Shown here: positions 56,971 through 64,000 of the stretch, piece by piece | Position numbering within the stretch: the first letter of the stretch is position 1 | Layout: every line of letters begins with the position of its first letter | Assembly (NCBI RefSeq): GCF_028752835.1 | Contig: NZ_CP087952.1 | Span: forward strand, 1,779,041 to 1,843,040 | DNA: 64,000 nt | Source: Desulfosarcina sp. BuS5 | GTDB taxonomy: Bacteria; Desulfobacterota; Desulfobacteria; Desulfobacterales; BuS5 | Direction: 5' to 3' | Made by a program: the position numbers and the translations under genes | Notes under the pieces: model-generated | The model's database searches: none | Told to the model about the DNA's origin: nothing | Seen by the model: only the letters and a program-made list of their open reading frames with translations

Positions 56971-57011
56971 TAGTACCTGAACGAAAACAGCTATTTTTCG
57001 TTCGGGCACTA
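56971..57011 (+). repeat. REP-like hairpin between MmgE/PrpD and OYE genes
   Basis: TAGTACCTGAACGAAAA (56971-56987) pairs with TTTTTCGTTCGGGCACTA (56994-57011). Same motif as the elements at 39.8 kb and 44.2-44.4 kb. Inside a 63-bp gap, it may set the relative stability of the two mRNA parts. Confidence 0.6.
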
Positions 57012-57032
57012 CACACAAAAAGGAGAAAAGTT

Positions 57033-58991
57033 ATGAAATTGCTTGAACCTTGTAAAATAGGAAACATGGAATTGAAAAACAGGGTAGTTCTTGCGCCGAT
57101 GTCAAACAATTTAATGAAGGACGGATTTATTACGGAAAGAGCAATTAGATTTTATGAAAACATTGCAAAAGGCGGTGTAGGCTTAATAACCTGTGAAGAC
57201 GGAATCGTTGATTTTCCATTAGGAAATAATGTCAAGTTTCCTGCTGCGATTGATGATGACAAGTATATTCCCATGTTAAAAAAATTCAATGACACGATTC
57301 ATCTCCATGGCGTAAAAACAATTATGCAGTTGGCTCATGGCGGCCGGCGAGCTGGTCGGGTGGCAAAAAAATCGGGTTGTCTCGATGTAACCAGGGGGCT
57401 TATTCCTGTGGGTCCATCAGAGGTCGCCCACCCGGCACCCGGCTATGTTGTTCCCCAAGAGTTGAGTGTTGATCAGATCAAACATGTGGTGGAACAATTT
57501 GGCCAGGGAGCCGGAAGGGCTATGGAAGCAGGCTTTGACGCTATAGGACTTCACTGTGCCCATATGTATTTATGCGGCGAGTTTTTATCACCCTGGGCAA
57601 ACAAAAGAACAGACGCCTACGGCGGAACTTTTGAAAAACGATTAACATTTGTATTGGAAGTTATTGAACGGATCAGAAAAGAAGCCGGCAACGACCATCC
57701 AATTATTGTAAGAATGAACGGCATGGAACCTGGGGGAGGTAATTCCCTTGCAGACATTCGTAAAATAGGGCAGGCTTTTGAAAAAGCAGGAATAGATGCT
57801 ATTCATGTTTCGGTCGGTTTTGCTGCCACGATCAAGGATCCGGCATTTATTCCTTCCATTCCTTCAATGCGTCTTGATGACGGCCCCATTGTTCATCTGG
57901 CGGAAAATATTAAAAAGGGTGTTCAAATACCGGTTATCGCAGTTAACAAGATCAGAACCCCGCAATTTGCCGAAAAGATTCTGCAGGAAGGAAAAGCCGA
58001 CCTGATCGCTTTGGGCCGGACGCTTGTAGCTGACCCGAATTTTGTCAATAAAACCATTGAAGAAAAATATGATGATATTCGTCCTTGTATTTCCTGCTGC
58101 CAGGGATGTATTCAAAATGTTGTGGAAAAAGATCTGCCCATGACATGCACGGTAAATCCCATGGCTGGAAGAGAAGGAGAATTCAAACTTGAAAAGGCTG
58201 ACAAGCAGAAAAAGGTTTTGATTGCAGGGGGCGGCCCGGGAGGATTGGAAACGGCAATTGTTGCTGCTAAAAGAGGACATGCTGTAACGATCTATGAAAA
58301 ACGTAACAAGCTAGGGGGGCTGTTGATAGAGGCGGCTATCCCTCCCCACAAAACCGATATTAACCGGTTGACTGATTATTTTACCAAACAGGTTGATAAA
58401 TTGGGTATCAAGGTAGTTTTAAATACCGAGATTACCCCGGCCATTGTTAATGATGAAAAGCCGGAGGCATTAATTATTGCTGTGGGAGGCGATAATCTAA
58501 TACCTCCAATTCCTGGAGTAGAAAATGAAATTGTAGTTTCGGCTTTGGATGTTCTTAACCAAAAGGTTACGCTGGGTAAAAATATTGTTATTATCGGCGG
58601 CGGTCAAACTGGACTGGAACTGGCTGAATTTTTGGGAGAAAATGGCAAAAAACCAATAGTTATTGAAATGCAGGACAATGTCGGCGCCGGCATGCCTTCC
58701 CAGGTAAAAACACCGCTTATGTTCAGCCTTGAAGATTTTGGCGTAAATATTATAACAATGGCAGAAGCAAAAGAGATTACAAAAGATGGCGTTATGATTA
58801 CTCAAGGGGGGCAGGAAAGACTTATTGAAGCAGATACCGTTATCCTGGCAAGCGGGTTTAAGGGAAAGCCTGAATTCAATGAAAGTTTCAAAGATGCGGC
58901 TCCTGAAGTTTTTTCCATCGGCAATTGTGTTAAACAGGGAAATATCCTGGATGCAATTCAAAAAGGTTTTTTAACGGCAATTAAACTTTAA
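57033..58991 (+). CDS. Old Yellow Enzyme-type Fe-S/FAD oxidoreductase (2-enoate/dienoyl-CoA reductase-like)
   Basis: 652 residues after AAGGAGAAAAGTT. The FMN barrel (residues 1-340) has NRVVLAPMSNNLMKDGFITE and HCAHMYLCGEFLSPWANKRT with DAYGG. Then [4Fe-4S] cysteines lie in CISCCQGCIQ (352-361) and MTCTVNPMAG. FAD binding is at VLIAGGGPGGLETAIVAAKR (about 397) and NAD(P) binding at IVIIGGGQTGLELAEFLGEN (about 518). Relatives reduce 2-enoates, dienoyl-CoAs, bile-acid intermediates or naphthoyl-CoA. Position between two MmgE/PrpD genes suggests it acts on the product or substrate of those enzymes. No CoA ligase is near. Confidence 0.88.
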   Translation: MKLLEPCKIGNMELKNRVVLAPMSNNLMKDGFITERAIRFYENIAKGGVGLITCEDGIVDFPLGNNVKFPAAIDDDKYIPMLKKFNDTIHLHGVKTIMQLAHGGRRAGRVAKKSGCLDVTRGLIPVGPSEVAHPAPGYVVPQELSVDQIKHVVEQFGQGAGRAMEAGFDAIGLHCAHMYLCGEFLSPWANKRTDAYGGTFEKRLTFVLEVIERIRKEAGNDHPIIVRMNGMEPGGGNSLADIRKIGQAFEKAGIDAIHVSVGFAATIKDPAFIPSIPSMRLDDGPIVHLAENIKKGVQIPVIAVNKIRTPQFAEKILQEGKADLIALGRTLVADPNFVNKTIEEKYDDIRPCISCCQGCIQNVVEKDLPMTCTVNPMAGREGEFKLEKADKQKKVLIAGGGPGGLETAIVAAKRGHAVTIYEKRNKLGGLLIEAAIPPHKTDINRLTDYFTKQVDKLGIKVVLNTEITPAIVNDEKPEALIIAVGGDNLIPPIPGVENEIVVSALDVLNQKVTLGKNIVIIGGGQTGLELAEFLGENGKKPIVIEMQDNVGAGMPSQVKTPLMFSLEDFGVNIITMAEAKEITKDGVMITQGGQERLIEADTVILASGFKGKPEFNESFKDAAPEVFSIGNCVKQGNILDAIQKGFLTAIKL

Positions 58992-59113
58992 AACATCGGT
59001 CAGAGGTATACCTCGGAAGGTTATCTATTGTGAGCCTAATCTTGTGATCTGTTCATGGCCATTGGAAAAATGCAATTTATGGCCTTTCGAGGTATATATA
59101 AGGAGGATATACA

Positions 59114-60475
59114 ATGGCTCCAACTAAAGAATTGGCAATCTTTCTCGCAGAAAAAGAATTTGGCGATATTCCTGAAGAGGTGATTGAACAGTCTAAACTG
59201 CTGATTATTGATGCCATAGGGTGTGGATTAGGCGGATTTACCGAGGCTTCAGAAGAGGCGGACTGGATTGTAGAGCTTGTTAAAGAACAGGGCGGAAATG
59301 ACGAGGCTACTGTTTTTTGCGACGGTTTTAAAACATCTGCTGCAAATGCAGCCCTTGCAAATGCTACAATTGCCCATACCATTGATTTTGATGATACTCA
59401 TATGGGATCTTTGACTCATTTAGGAGCTTCGCTGATTCCAACTATTTTTGCTATGGGCGAACGTGCCCATGCCGGCGGTTCCGATATAATAACAGCATTT
59501 GTTTTAGGATTTGAAGCAGCAGCCCGAATCGGACGTTCAGTAATGCCCACCCATTACAAATACTGGCATCCGACAGGAACATCAGGTATATTTGGATCAG
59601 CAGTTGCGGCCGGAAAAATCCTGAATTTTAATGCCCAACAGATGGAGATGGTCATAGGACACGCCGCAGATCAAACCGGAGGACTTCGATATGGTGTGGA
59701 CAAGGGGGATTTTTCAAAAAGTCTTCACCCGGGGTTTGCGGCAATGAAAGGAGTCCTTCTTTCTCTTTTGGTCGCAAAAGGGGCCACCGGACCTAAAGGT
59801 ATCCTGGAATACCCTACCGGTTTTTGCCGGGCATATTGCCCGGATGAGCCTGATCTTGAATCCATTGGAGCAAACCTTGGGTCAGATTATCTGGTTATGG
59901 AAGATGGTATAAAGGCTTATCCGACTATCTTGTGCAGCCATTCTCCTATCCAGGCCACATTGGAAATAATCAGTAAGAAAAATATAGATCCGGCTGATAT
60001 CAAAGAAATTCACATCCGGCAAAACGATCTTGCAAAAGGACAGGGGTGTAATTATGCTCCGGATACAGTACTGGCCGCCCGGCTCTCCATACCTTATTGT
60101 GTTGCAATGGCAGCATCTCAAGGTAATGTTTCATTATCCCAGTTTACAAATGAAAAACTAAATGATAATAAAATCAAAGAGATAATGAGTAAGATTAAAA
60201 TACAGGGAGATCCTGAATTAAATAAAAAATACCCGGATACAATTGCTGCCTTTGTTGACCTTAAAACCCAGGATGGTACCCTCTTTGAACAATCAGTTAT
60301 CTATCCAAAGGGAAATCCCAAAAATAAAATGAGCAAAAATGAAGTTCAGGCGAAATTCCGGGATCTTGCCCTGTTGAGCCTGGATAAATCAAAAGTCGGC
60401 AACCTTTTCAAGAAACTTATGGAGCTGGAAAAAATAAATGATATAATAGAAGTCATTCCTTTACTGATAAAGTAA
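59114..60475 (+). CDS. MmgE/PrpD-family protein (second copy)
   Basis: 453 residues from ATG 59114 (AAGGAGGATATACA). Family hallmarks are TIAHTIDFDDTHMGSLTHLG, YKYWHPTGTSGIFGSAVAAG and a lid starting at IKAYPTILCSHSPIQATLEI, where the other copy has YPTCGAAHP. HTIDFDDTH here versus HVQDYDDMS there shows different active-site surroundings. The two copies may act on successive intermediates or as partners. It is 122 bp after the OYE gene and last in the unit before mfd. Confidence 0.85.
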   Translation: MAPTKELAIFLAEKEFGDIPEEVIEQSKLLIIDAIGCGLGGFTEASEEADWIVELVKEQGGNDEATVFCDGFKTSAANAALANATIAHTIDFDDTHMGSLTHLGASLIPTIFAMGERAHAGGSDIITAFVLGFEAAARIGRSVMPTHYKYWHPTGTSGIFGSAVAAGKILNFNAQQMEMVIGHAADQTGGLRYGVDKGDFSKSLHPGFAAMKGVLLSLLVAKGATGPKGILEYPTGFCRAYCPDEPDLESIGANLGSDYLVMEDGIKAYPTILCSHSPIQATLEIISKKNIDPADIKEIHIRQNDLAKGQGCNYAPDTVLAARLSIPYCVAMAASQGNVSLSQFTNEKLNDNKIKEIMSKIKIQGDPELNKKYPDTIAAFVDLKTQDGTLFEQSVIYPKGNPKNKMSKNEVQAKFRDLALLSLDKSKVGNLFKKLMELEKINDIIEVIPLLIK

Positions 60476-60532
60476 AGCATACTGATCTAAAGGACTCGAA
60501 CAAAAGTTGAAAAGGCAAGGAACAATGTTTGA

Positions 60533-63500
60533 ATGATTCAAAACAAAAATAATATATCTATTAAATCCTTGATCGACAAGATCCCCGGGCGGGACACAGG
60601 CATTGACTGCGCCGGCTTGTCCGGGTCGGAAAAAGGTTATCTTGTTTCCAGATTGTACGACAAGCTCAAATCGCCGATTGTCGTAGTTGTTGCTTCTCAA
60701 AAGGAAGCCGGGAAGTTTGTTGAGGACCTTGATTTTTTTTTTAGTGACATCAAACCCCCGGTTATCCTTTTTCCGTCGTACAATATTCTTCCTTTTAAAG
60801 ATATCGCCTACCATAATCAGACCGCTGCATTGCGTATCAGCACTCTTTACCGGTTGATCCATTATGATATTCCGCCGATCGTAGTTACAACCCCTGACGC
60901 TTTACTTCAGAAAATTATTCCGAAAAAGGAGCTTGGCGATTTTGTCGAGCTTGTTATGGCTGGAGAAGAATGTGATCGGGATCTTCTTATGGAAAACCTG
61001 ATTGCGGGAGGATATACACGTTCCGTTATTGTGGAGGAGCCCGGGGATTTTTGTGTAAGAGGCGGGATATTGGATCTCTTTTCGCCAGGTTATGATGACC
61101 CGGTAAGAATAGAATGGTTCGGAGATACAGTCGATTCTCTTAGATTCTTTTCAGCAGCAAGTCAGAGAAAGCTTAAGGAAATACCGGAAGCTGTGATACT
61201 GCCTGCCAGAGAAGTGATACTTAAAAAAGTATCACTAAAAAGTCTGTTCAGAAGGATAAGGGAGCAGGCTGCTTCTCTTAATATCCCGGCAACTGTAGCT
61301 AAGGATATTATAGATAAAATCAGCAGCGAGGGCTTGTTCCAGGGTATTGAGAGTCTGGCTTCGATAATTTATACGGAACTCGGCACTTTTTTTGATTATG
61401 TCCCTGAAAAAGCTCTTTTTATTTTGTCTGATCCGGGAGAACTGGAAAAGAGCGCTGAAGAGTTCCGGGAACTTGTATCGAAAAATTATCTTGAAGCATC
61501 CGGTGAACAAAAATTTTGTGTGGCGCCGGAAAAAATTTACCTGGAATGGGTAGAGGCCAGGGATTTCCTTCTGAATAATAATCCCGTTAATTTATCGATG
61601 CTTCCTGTTTCGGATTTTGAGCTGGATCAGGGTGAAGAGAAACGCCCTGTTGTTATAAAATTGGAAAGATGGGATTTTGAAATAAAAAATAACACCTACA
61701 TGAGGTCTGAATTGAAAGATTGTCAGGAAAAAGATAATCTTCTCTTACCTCTTGCAGACTGGATCAAAGATAATCAGTCTGAAGGCAATGCCGTATTCAT
61801 AGTCTGCAGCACAAAATCACAGTCCGACAGGCTCACGGCTCTTATCAGTCCATACGGGCTTCAGCCGGCCATAATCGATAAACTGCCTGGGATAAAAAAC
61901 TCGCGCGGCTCTTTTTATATCTGTATCGGCAGCCTTTCCTCAGGCTTTACATGGTCTTTTGAGTCTCTTGCAATAATTACGGAAGATGAAATTTTCGGCC
62001 CCAAGCGGCATAAACGCAAAAAGGTTAAACCTTCGGTTAAAACAAAGCTCCTTGAATTTGCCGATTTAAAAACAGATGACCTTGTGGTTCATATTGAACA
62101 CGGCATCGGCAGATATAAGGGCCTGGTCAAGTTGAAGATGCCGGGAACAACCAGTGACTTCCTGTTATTAGAATATAAAGATGACGACAAGCTTTATCTT
62201 CCCGTAGATAGAATGGGTATGGTAGATAAATACATGGGAGTGGAGGGTATTAATCCGCTTCTTGACAAGATGGGTGGAAAATCCTGGAATCGTGTCAAAA
62301 AAAAGGTTAAAAAGTCGGTTGAAAAAATAGCGGGAGAACTGCTTAAGATCTATTCTGAGCGCAAGATAAAGAAGGGTTATGCTTTCTCGGGTGCAGACAG
62401 TCATTTCAGGGAATTTGAGGCCGGTTTTGCTTTTGAAGAGACGGACGATCAATCGCAGGCAATTGAAGATGTTTTAAATGACATGGAACAGCCGTTACCT
62501 ATGGACCGGCTGGTATGCGGCGATGTGGGGTACGGAAAAACGGAGGTGGCCCTGCGCGCATCTTTTAAGGCTGTGTGTGACGGCAAGCAGGCGGCTATCC
62601 TGGTTCCCACAACGGTTCTTGCGGAGCAGCATTTTAATACATTTTCAGATCGTTTTAAAGATTATCCAGTCAGGATCGAATGTCTGAACCGGTTCCGTTC
62701 CCAAAAAAAACAGCATGAAATTGTTGAGGGTCTTAAATCCGGAAAAGTGGATATTGTTATCGGCACTCATCGGCTTGTCCAAAAGGATGTCAGTTTTAAA
62801 GACCTTGGGCTCTTTGTGCTTGATGAAGAGCAGCGTTTTGGAGTAAAACATAAAGAGAGGCTTAAAAAATTACGTAAAACAGTTGATGTTTTAGCCTTGA
62901 CCGCAACCCCAATACCAAGAACCTTGCACATGTCGCTCATGGGGGTGCGTGACATAAGTATTATTTCGACTCCACCGGAGGAAAGACGCGGCATTATCAC
63001 ATATATCTGTAAATTCGATTTCAGGGTAATCGCAGATGCAATCCGTAAGGAATTGAAAAGAGGCGGTCAGATTTTCTTTGTCCATAATAATATTCATAGT
63101 ATATGGGCAATCTCGAAAAAAATAAAGGAGGCTGTTCCGGAAGTAAGGCTTGATGTTGCTCATGGCCGTCTTCCCAAAAATGATCTGGAAAAAGTAATGC
63201 TCCGTTTTATGAAAAAGGAGATTGATCTGCTGGTCTGCACAACTATTGTTGAATCCGGTCTCGATATACCTTCGGCTAATACAATACTTGTAAGCCGGGC
63301 AGACAAATTTGGACTGGCCCAGATGTATCAGCTCAGGGGACGGGTTGGTCGTTCTGATGAACAGGCCTATGCGTATCTCTTTATACCTGATGAGAGCGTT
63401 CTTCCCGTAAACGCCCAGAAACGACTCAAGATCTTGATGGAGCACAGCGATCTTGGTTCGGGTTTTCAGATTGCCATGAATGATCTTAAACTTCGCGGCG

Positions 63501-64000
63501 GCGGGACGATTCTAGGAGCTTCCCAGTCGGGCCATATCGCAGCGGTCGGTTATGATATGTTTCTTCAGCTCATGGAAAAGTCGATGTCGGAGTTGAAGGG
63601 AGAAACCTTTGTTGAAAATCTTGATCCCGAGATTAATGTCAACATATCCTGTTATATCCCTGAGTCGTATATACAGGATATTGATTTGAGGCTGTCAATA
63701 TATCGCCGACTGGCCAGGATGGATGATATCGGGGAGATTCCCGAGTTCCGGAATGACATGAAAGACAGATTCGGCAAACTGCCGAATGAAGTGAATAATC
63801 TTCTAGTAAAGATCATCATTAAGATTATGTCTGTTCAGGCTGGTGTCAGGCGTCTCGATTTGGCTGGTGAGAATCTCGTCCTCAATTTTTCTGAAGTTCA
63901 TCAGGCCAATCCCCTAGGTATTATCGGTATGATCGACTCCGGGGACAACAGATACAGGTTTACCCCTGATCATGCTTTTCATGCCAGGCTGTTAAAGGGG
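60533..64000 (+). CDS. mfd: Transcription-repair coupling factor Mfd (end outside window)
   Basis: 1156 residues are visible from ATG 60533 to the window edge, near the normal family length, so only the extreme C-terminus is missing. It removes stalled RNA polymerase and recruits UvrA. The UvrB-like N-terminal part has ILFPSYNILPF and IVEEPGDFCVRGGILDLF. The RNA-polymerase-interacting domain has DLVVHIEHGIGRYKGLVKL (about 517). The translocase has Walker A CGDVGYGKTEVALRA (about 661), DEEQRFGVKHKER (about 764), ALTATPIPRTLHMSLMGVRD and QMYQLRGRVGRSDEQAYAYL. The D7 region follows. Confidence 0.95.
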   Translation, partial: MIQNKNNISIKSLIDKIPGRDTGIDCAGLSGSEKGYLVSRLYDKLKSPIVVVVASQKEAGKFVEDLDFFFSDIKPPVILFPSYNILPFKDIAYHNQTAALRISTLYRLIHYDIPPIVVTTPDALLQKIIPKKELGDFVELVMAGEECDRDLLMENLIAGGYTRSVIVEEPGDFCVRGGILDLFSPGYDDPVRIEWFGDTVDSLRFFSAASQRKLKEIPEAVILPAREVILKKVSLKSLFRRIREQAASLNIPATVAKDIIDKISSEGLFQGIESLASIIYTELGTFFDYVPEKALFILSDPGELEKSAEEFRELVSKNYLEASGEQKFCVAPEKIYLEWVEARDFLLNNNPVNLSMLPVSDFELDQGEEKRPVVIKLERWDFEIKNNTYMRSELKDCQEKDNLLLPLADWIKDNQSEGNAVFIVCSTKSQSDRLTALISPYGLQPAIIDKLPGIKNSRGSFYICIGSLSSGFTWSFESLAIITEDEIFGPKRHKRKKVKPSVKTKLLEFADLKTDDLVVHIEHGIGRYKGLVKLKMPGTTSDFLLLEYKDDDKLYLPVDRMGMVDKYMGVEGINPLLDKMGGKSWNRVKKKVKKSVEKIAGELLKIYSERKIKKGYAFSGADSHFREFEAGFAFEETDDQSQAIEDVLNDMEQPLPMDRLVCGDVGYGKTEVALRASFKAVCDGKQAAILVPTTVLAEQHFNTFSDRFKDYPVRIECLNRFRSQKKQHEIVEGLKSGKVDIVIGTHRLVQKDVSFKDLGLFVLDEEQRFGVKHKERLKKLRKTVDVLALTATPIPRTLHMSLMGVRDISIISTPPEERRGIITYICKFDFRVIADAIRKELKRGGQIFFVHNNIHSIWAISKKIKEAVPEVRLDVAHGRLPKNDLEKVMLRFMKKEIDLLVCTTIVESGLDIPSANTILVSRADKFGLAQMYQLRGRVGRSDEQAYAYLFIPDESVLPVNAQKRLKILMEHSDLGSGFQIAMNDLKLRGGGTILGASQSGHIAAVGYDMFLQLMEKSMSELKGETFVENLDPEINVNISCYIPESYIQDIDLRLSIYRRLARMDDIGEIPEFRNDMKDRFGKLPNEVNNLLVKIIIKIMSVQAGVRRLDLAGENLVLNFSEVHQANPLGIIGMIDSGDNRYRFTPDHAFHARLLKG

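Noticed and set aside
57033-58991. Naphthoyl-CoA reductase and a naphthalene-degradation operon
   Set aside because: OYE plus class I reductase-like genes recall that pathway, but the OYE protein also fits generic 2-enoate reductases, and the MmgE/PrpD and OsmC neighbours do not fit. No specific residue was found to decide.

Overview
The window is AT-rich DNA, most likely from a strictly anaerobic Desulfobacterota (Desulfobacteraceae-like, probably sulfate-reducing). This is inferred from the gene families: selB/selC, a tungstate-type ABC transporter, an ATP-dependent aryl-CoA reductase-like (2-hydroxyacyl-CoA dehydratase family) complex, DUF4416, DUF6178 and DUF2325 proteins, a GTP-type PEP carboxykinase, and many short palindromic repeats. 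No rRNA, CRISPR array or phage was seen.

Layout. 1-1151: selC (tRNA-Sec) followed by selB, which runs off the left edge. 1.6-9.7 kb is accessory and decayed: two small palindromic repeats, an IS66-like element carrying a DruA-like gene, a Phd/PIN toxin-antitoxin pair, then a leftward locus (TonB-dependent receptor, small haem-copper-oxidase-like membrane protein, Crp/Fnr regulator) in which two of three genes are broken, and a fragment of a Fis-type activator. 10.4-13.6 kb: an outer-membrane porin and a large exported protein. 13.7-17.8 kb is scar tissue: a MITE, hicAB, an in-frame permease-ATPase gene fusion, a repeat with another MITE inside it, an outer-membrane-protein fragment and an IS inserted into a repeat whose uninterrupted copy lies at 54.5 kb. 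18.1-22.3 kb: a DUF2325 protein convergent with wtpABC. 22.35-23.3 kb: a wrecked RAYT/IS110 composite.

23.3-39.7 kb is mostly leftward housekeeping: methyltransferase, TIGR00300 (ornithine cyclodeaminase-like) protein, rlmB, gmk, remA-like, yicC, DUF4416, Trm112; then CBS-ACT, DUF6178, AmpG-like, pckG; an IS4 element; nitroreductase, rdgB and a UvrD-family helicase. 40.2-44.2 kb is a rightward group: UDG-family protein, larB, amidohydrolase and a frameshifted rtcB. 44.4-49.0 kb: a 1009-residue PHP-like membrane protein, a probable group II intron tail and an ATP-grasp protein.

The most interesting part is 49.2-60.5 kb. Five genes (49441-54412) encode two catalytic subunits and two different ASKHA activator subunits of a class I benzoyl-CoA-reductase-like enzyme, in the order and sizes of the Bzd type, plus a CooC-like ATPase. 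A second unit (54964-60475) encodes an OsmC-like protein, two different MmgE/PrpD proteins and an Old-Yellow-Enzyme/Fe-S/FAD oxidoreductase between them. Together they suggest an uncharacterised anaerobic acyl- or aryl-CoA pathway; the substrate cannot be read from the sequence. mfd begins at 60533 and runs off the right edge.

Several genes are interrupted by single-base events (TonB receptor, Crp, rtcB, Fis fragment). From one sequence I cannot tell true pseudogenes from sequencing errors.
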